From Clostridiales bacterium UBA1381 (lineage in GTDB: Bacteria > Bacillota > Clostridia > UBA1381), in NCBI GenBank assembly GCA_002305435.1, contig DBQZ01000047.1, positions 1 to 5,261 on the forward strand: a DNA stretch of 5,261 nt. The letters run 5' to 3'. Below, piece after piece: positions 4,930 through 5,261 of this stretch. Every line of letters starts with the position of its first letter. The first letter of the stretch is position 1. The position numbers and the translations under genes were made by a program. Under the pieces are notes generated by a model. That model searched no databases. It worked only from the letters and a program-made list of their open reading frames with translations, and was not told the DNA's origin.

Positions 4930-5261
4930 ATGGAATTTAGCGAAGTAATAAAAAACCGTTATTCCTGTAAAAAATTTGACGGGCGTATGATTTCAAAAGA
5001 GGAGTTGGATGCTATACTGGAAGCGGGCAGGCTTGCTCCTACTGCAAAAAATCTTCAGGAACAGAGGATTTATGTGATACAAAGTGAAGAGGGACTTGCT
5101 AAAATTGATAAACTGACACCATGCCGCTATGGAGCAACTACCGTCTTGGCAGTAGCTTTCAACAAAGAGAACGTCTTTGTCTATCCCGGAGGCAAAAGAG
5201 ATTCCGGCGTGGAAGACGCCACAATTGTGGCAACGCATATGATATTGGCTGCGGAAAATGT
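4930..5261 (+). CDS. Nitroreductase-family FMN oxidoreductase, N-terminal part only
   Basis: The frame runs open from ATG at 4930 through the right edge, giving 110 complete codons and two extra bases. The family is typically 165-220 residues, so about half or more of the protein is visible. The N-terminus has the nitroreductase FMN phosphate motif NRYSCKKF (9-16; Arg10, Ser12 and Lys14 as contacts), then AGRLAPTAKNLQEQRIYVI (32-50), the counterpart of the usual A-x-x-APSAxNxQPWxF flavin segment. Residues 91-110 (DSGVEDATIVATHMILAAEN) match the long helix of the dimer interface. These are FMN-dependent, NAD(P)H-using dimeric enzymes that reduce nitroaromatics, quinones, enones or flavins. It follows the reductase pair on the same strand with GGAGG at 4916-4920 and probably belongs to the same operon, though the 88-bp gap leaves room for an unseen signal. 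Confidence 0.92.
   Translation, partial: MEFSEVIKNRYSCKKFDGRMISKEELDAILEAGRLAPTAKNLQEQRIYVIQSEEGLAKIDKLTPCRYGATTVLAVAFNKENVFVYPGGKRDSGVEDATIVATHMILAAEN

Noticed and set aside
4993..5238. 81-codon - strand frame over the nitroreductase
   Set aside because: Shadow of the partial nitroreductase frame, which has clear family motifs and a ribosome binding site.

Overview
The window looks like chromosomal DNA of a low-to-moderate G+C Gram-positive bacterium, most likely a clostridial Firmicute. The evidence is a canonical GGAGG ribosome binding site ahead of every gene, consensus sigma-A-type promoters (TTGACT-17-TATAAT and TTGCAT-17-TATAAT), intrinsic terminators with T-runs, short intergenic gaps, and protein sequences of the type common in gut and anaerobic Clostridia. 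The organism assignment is an inference; no rRNA or species marker is present. All supported genes are on the + strand.

Region 1 (1-709) holds a pterin synthase of the 6-pyruvoyl-tetrahydropterin synthase/QueD superfamily. It carries the Glu-type active-site motif associated with the PTPS-III (folate) branch and has a four-cysteine zinc-ribbon tail. A hairpin with a T-rich 3' flank closes the unit.

Region 2 (748-1191) is a self-contained single-gene unit: an extended -10 promoter, a small single-domain cupin of unknown substrate, and a strong intrinsic terminator.

Region 3 (1218 to the right edge) is a TetR-led operon that runs off the window. A strong promoter has a perfect 12-bp palindrome and two 10-bp direct repeats on and around its -35 box. 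It is followed by a TetR-family repressor, an atypical short-chain dehydrogenase lacking the usual catalytic Tyr and Ser, a flavodoxin-like protein, two tandem 283-residue aldo/keto reductases, and the start of a nitroreductase-family flavoprotein. Gaps between genes are 12, 45, 11, 18 and 88 bp, and no terminator is visible between them.

The likely logic of region 3 is a repressor that senses a small molecule and releases a set of NAD(P)H- and flavin-dependent reductases acting on a reactive carbonyl, quinone, nitro or similar electrophilic compound. The inducer and substrate cannot be read from the sequence. The most unusual points are the SDR without a recognisable catalytic Tyr, the PTPS with a zinc-ribbon tail, the repeat-dense operator, and a possible relic of a third aldo/keto reductase tail in the 88-bp spacer before the nitroreductase. 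I see no mobile element, CRISPR array, tRNA or rRNA.
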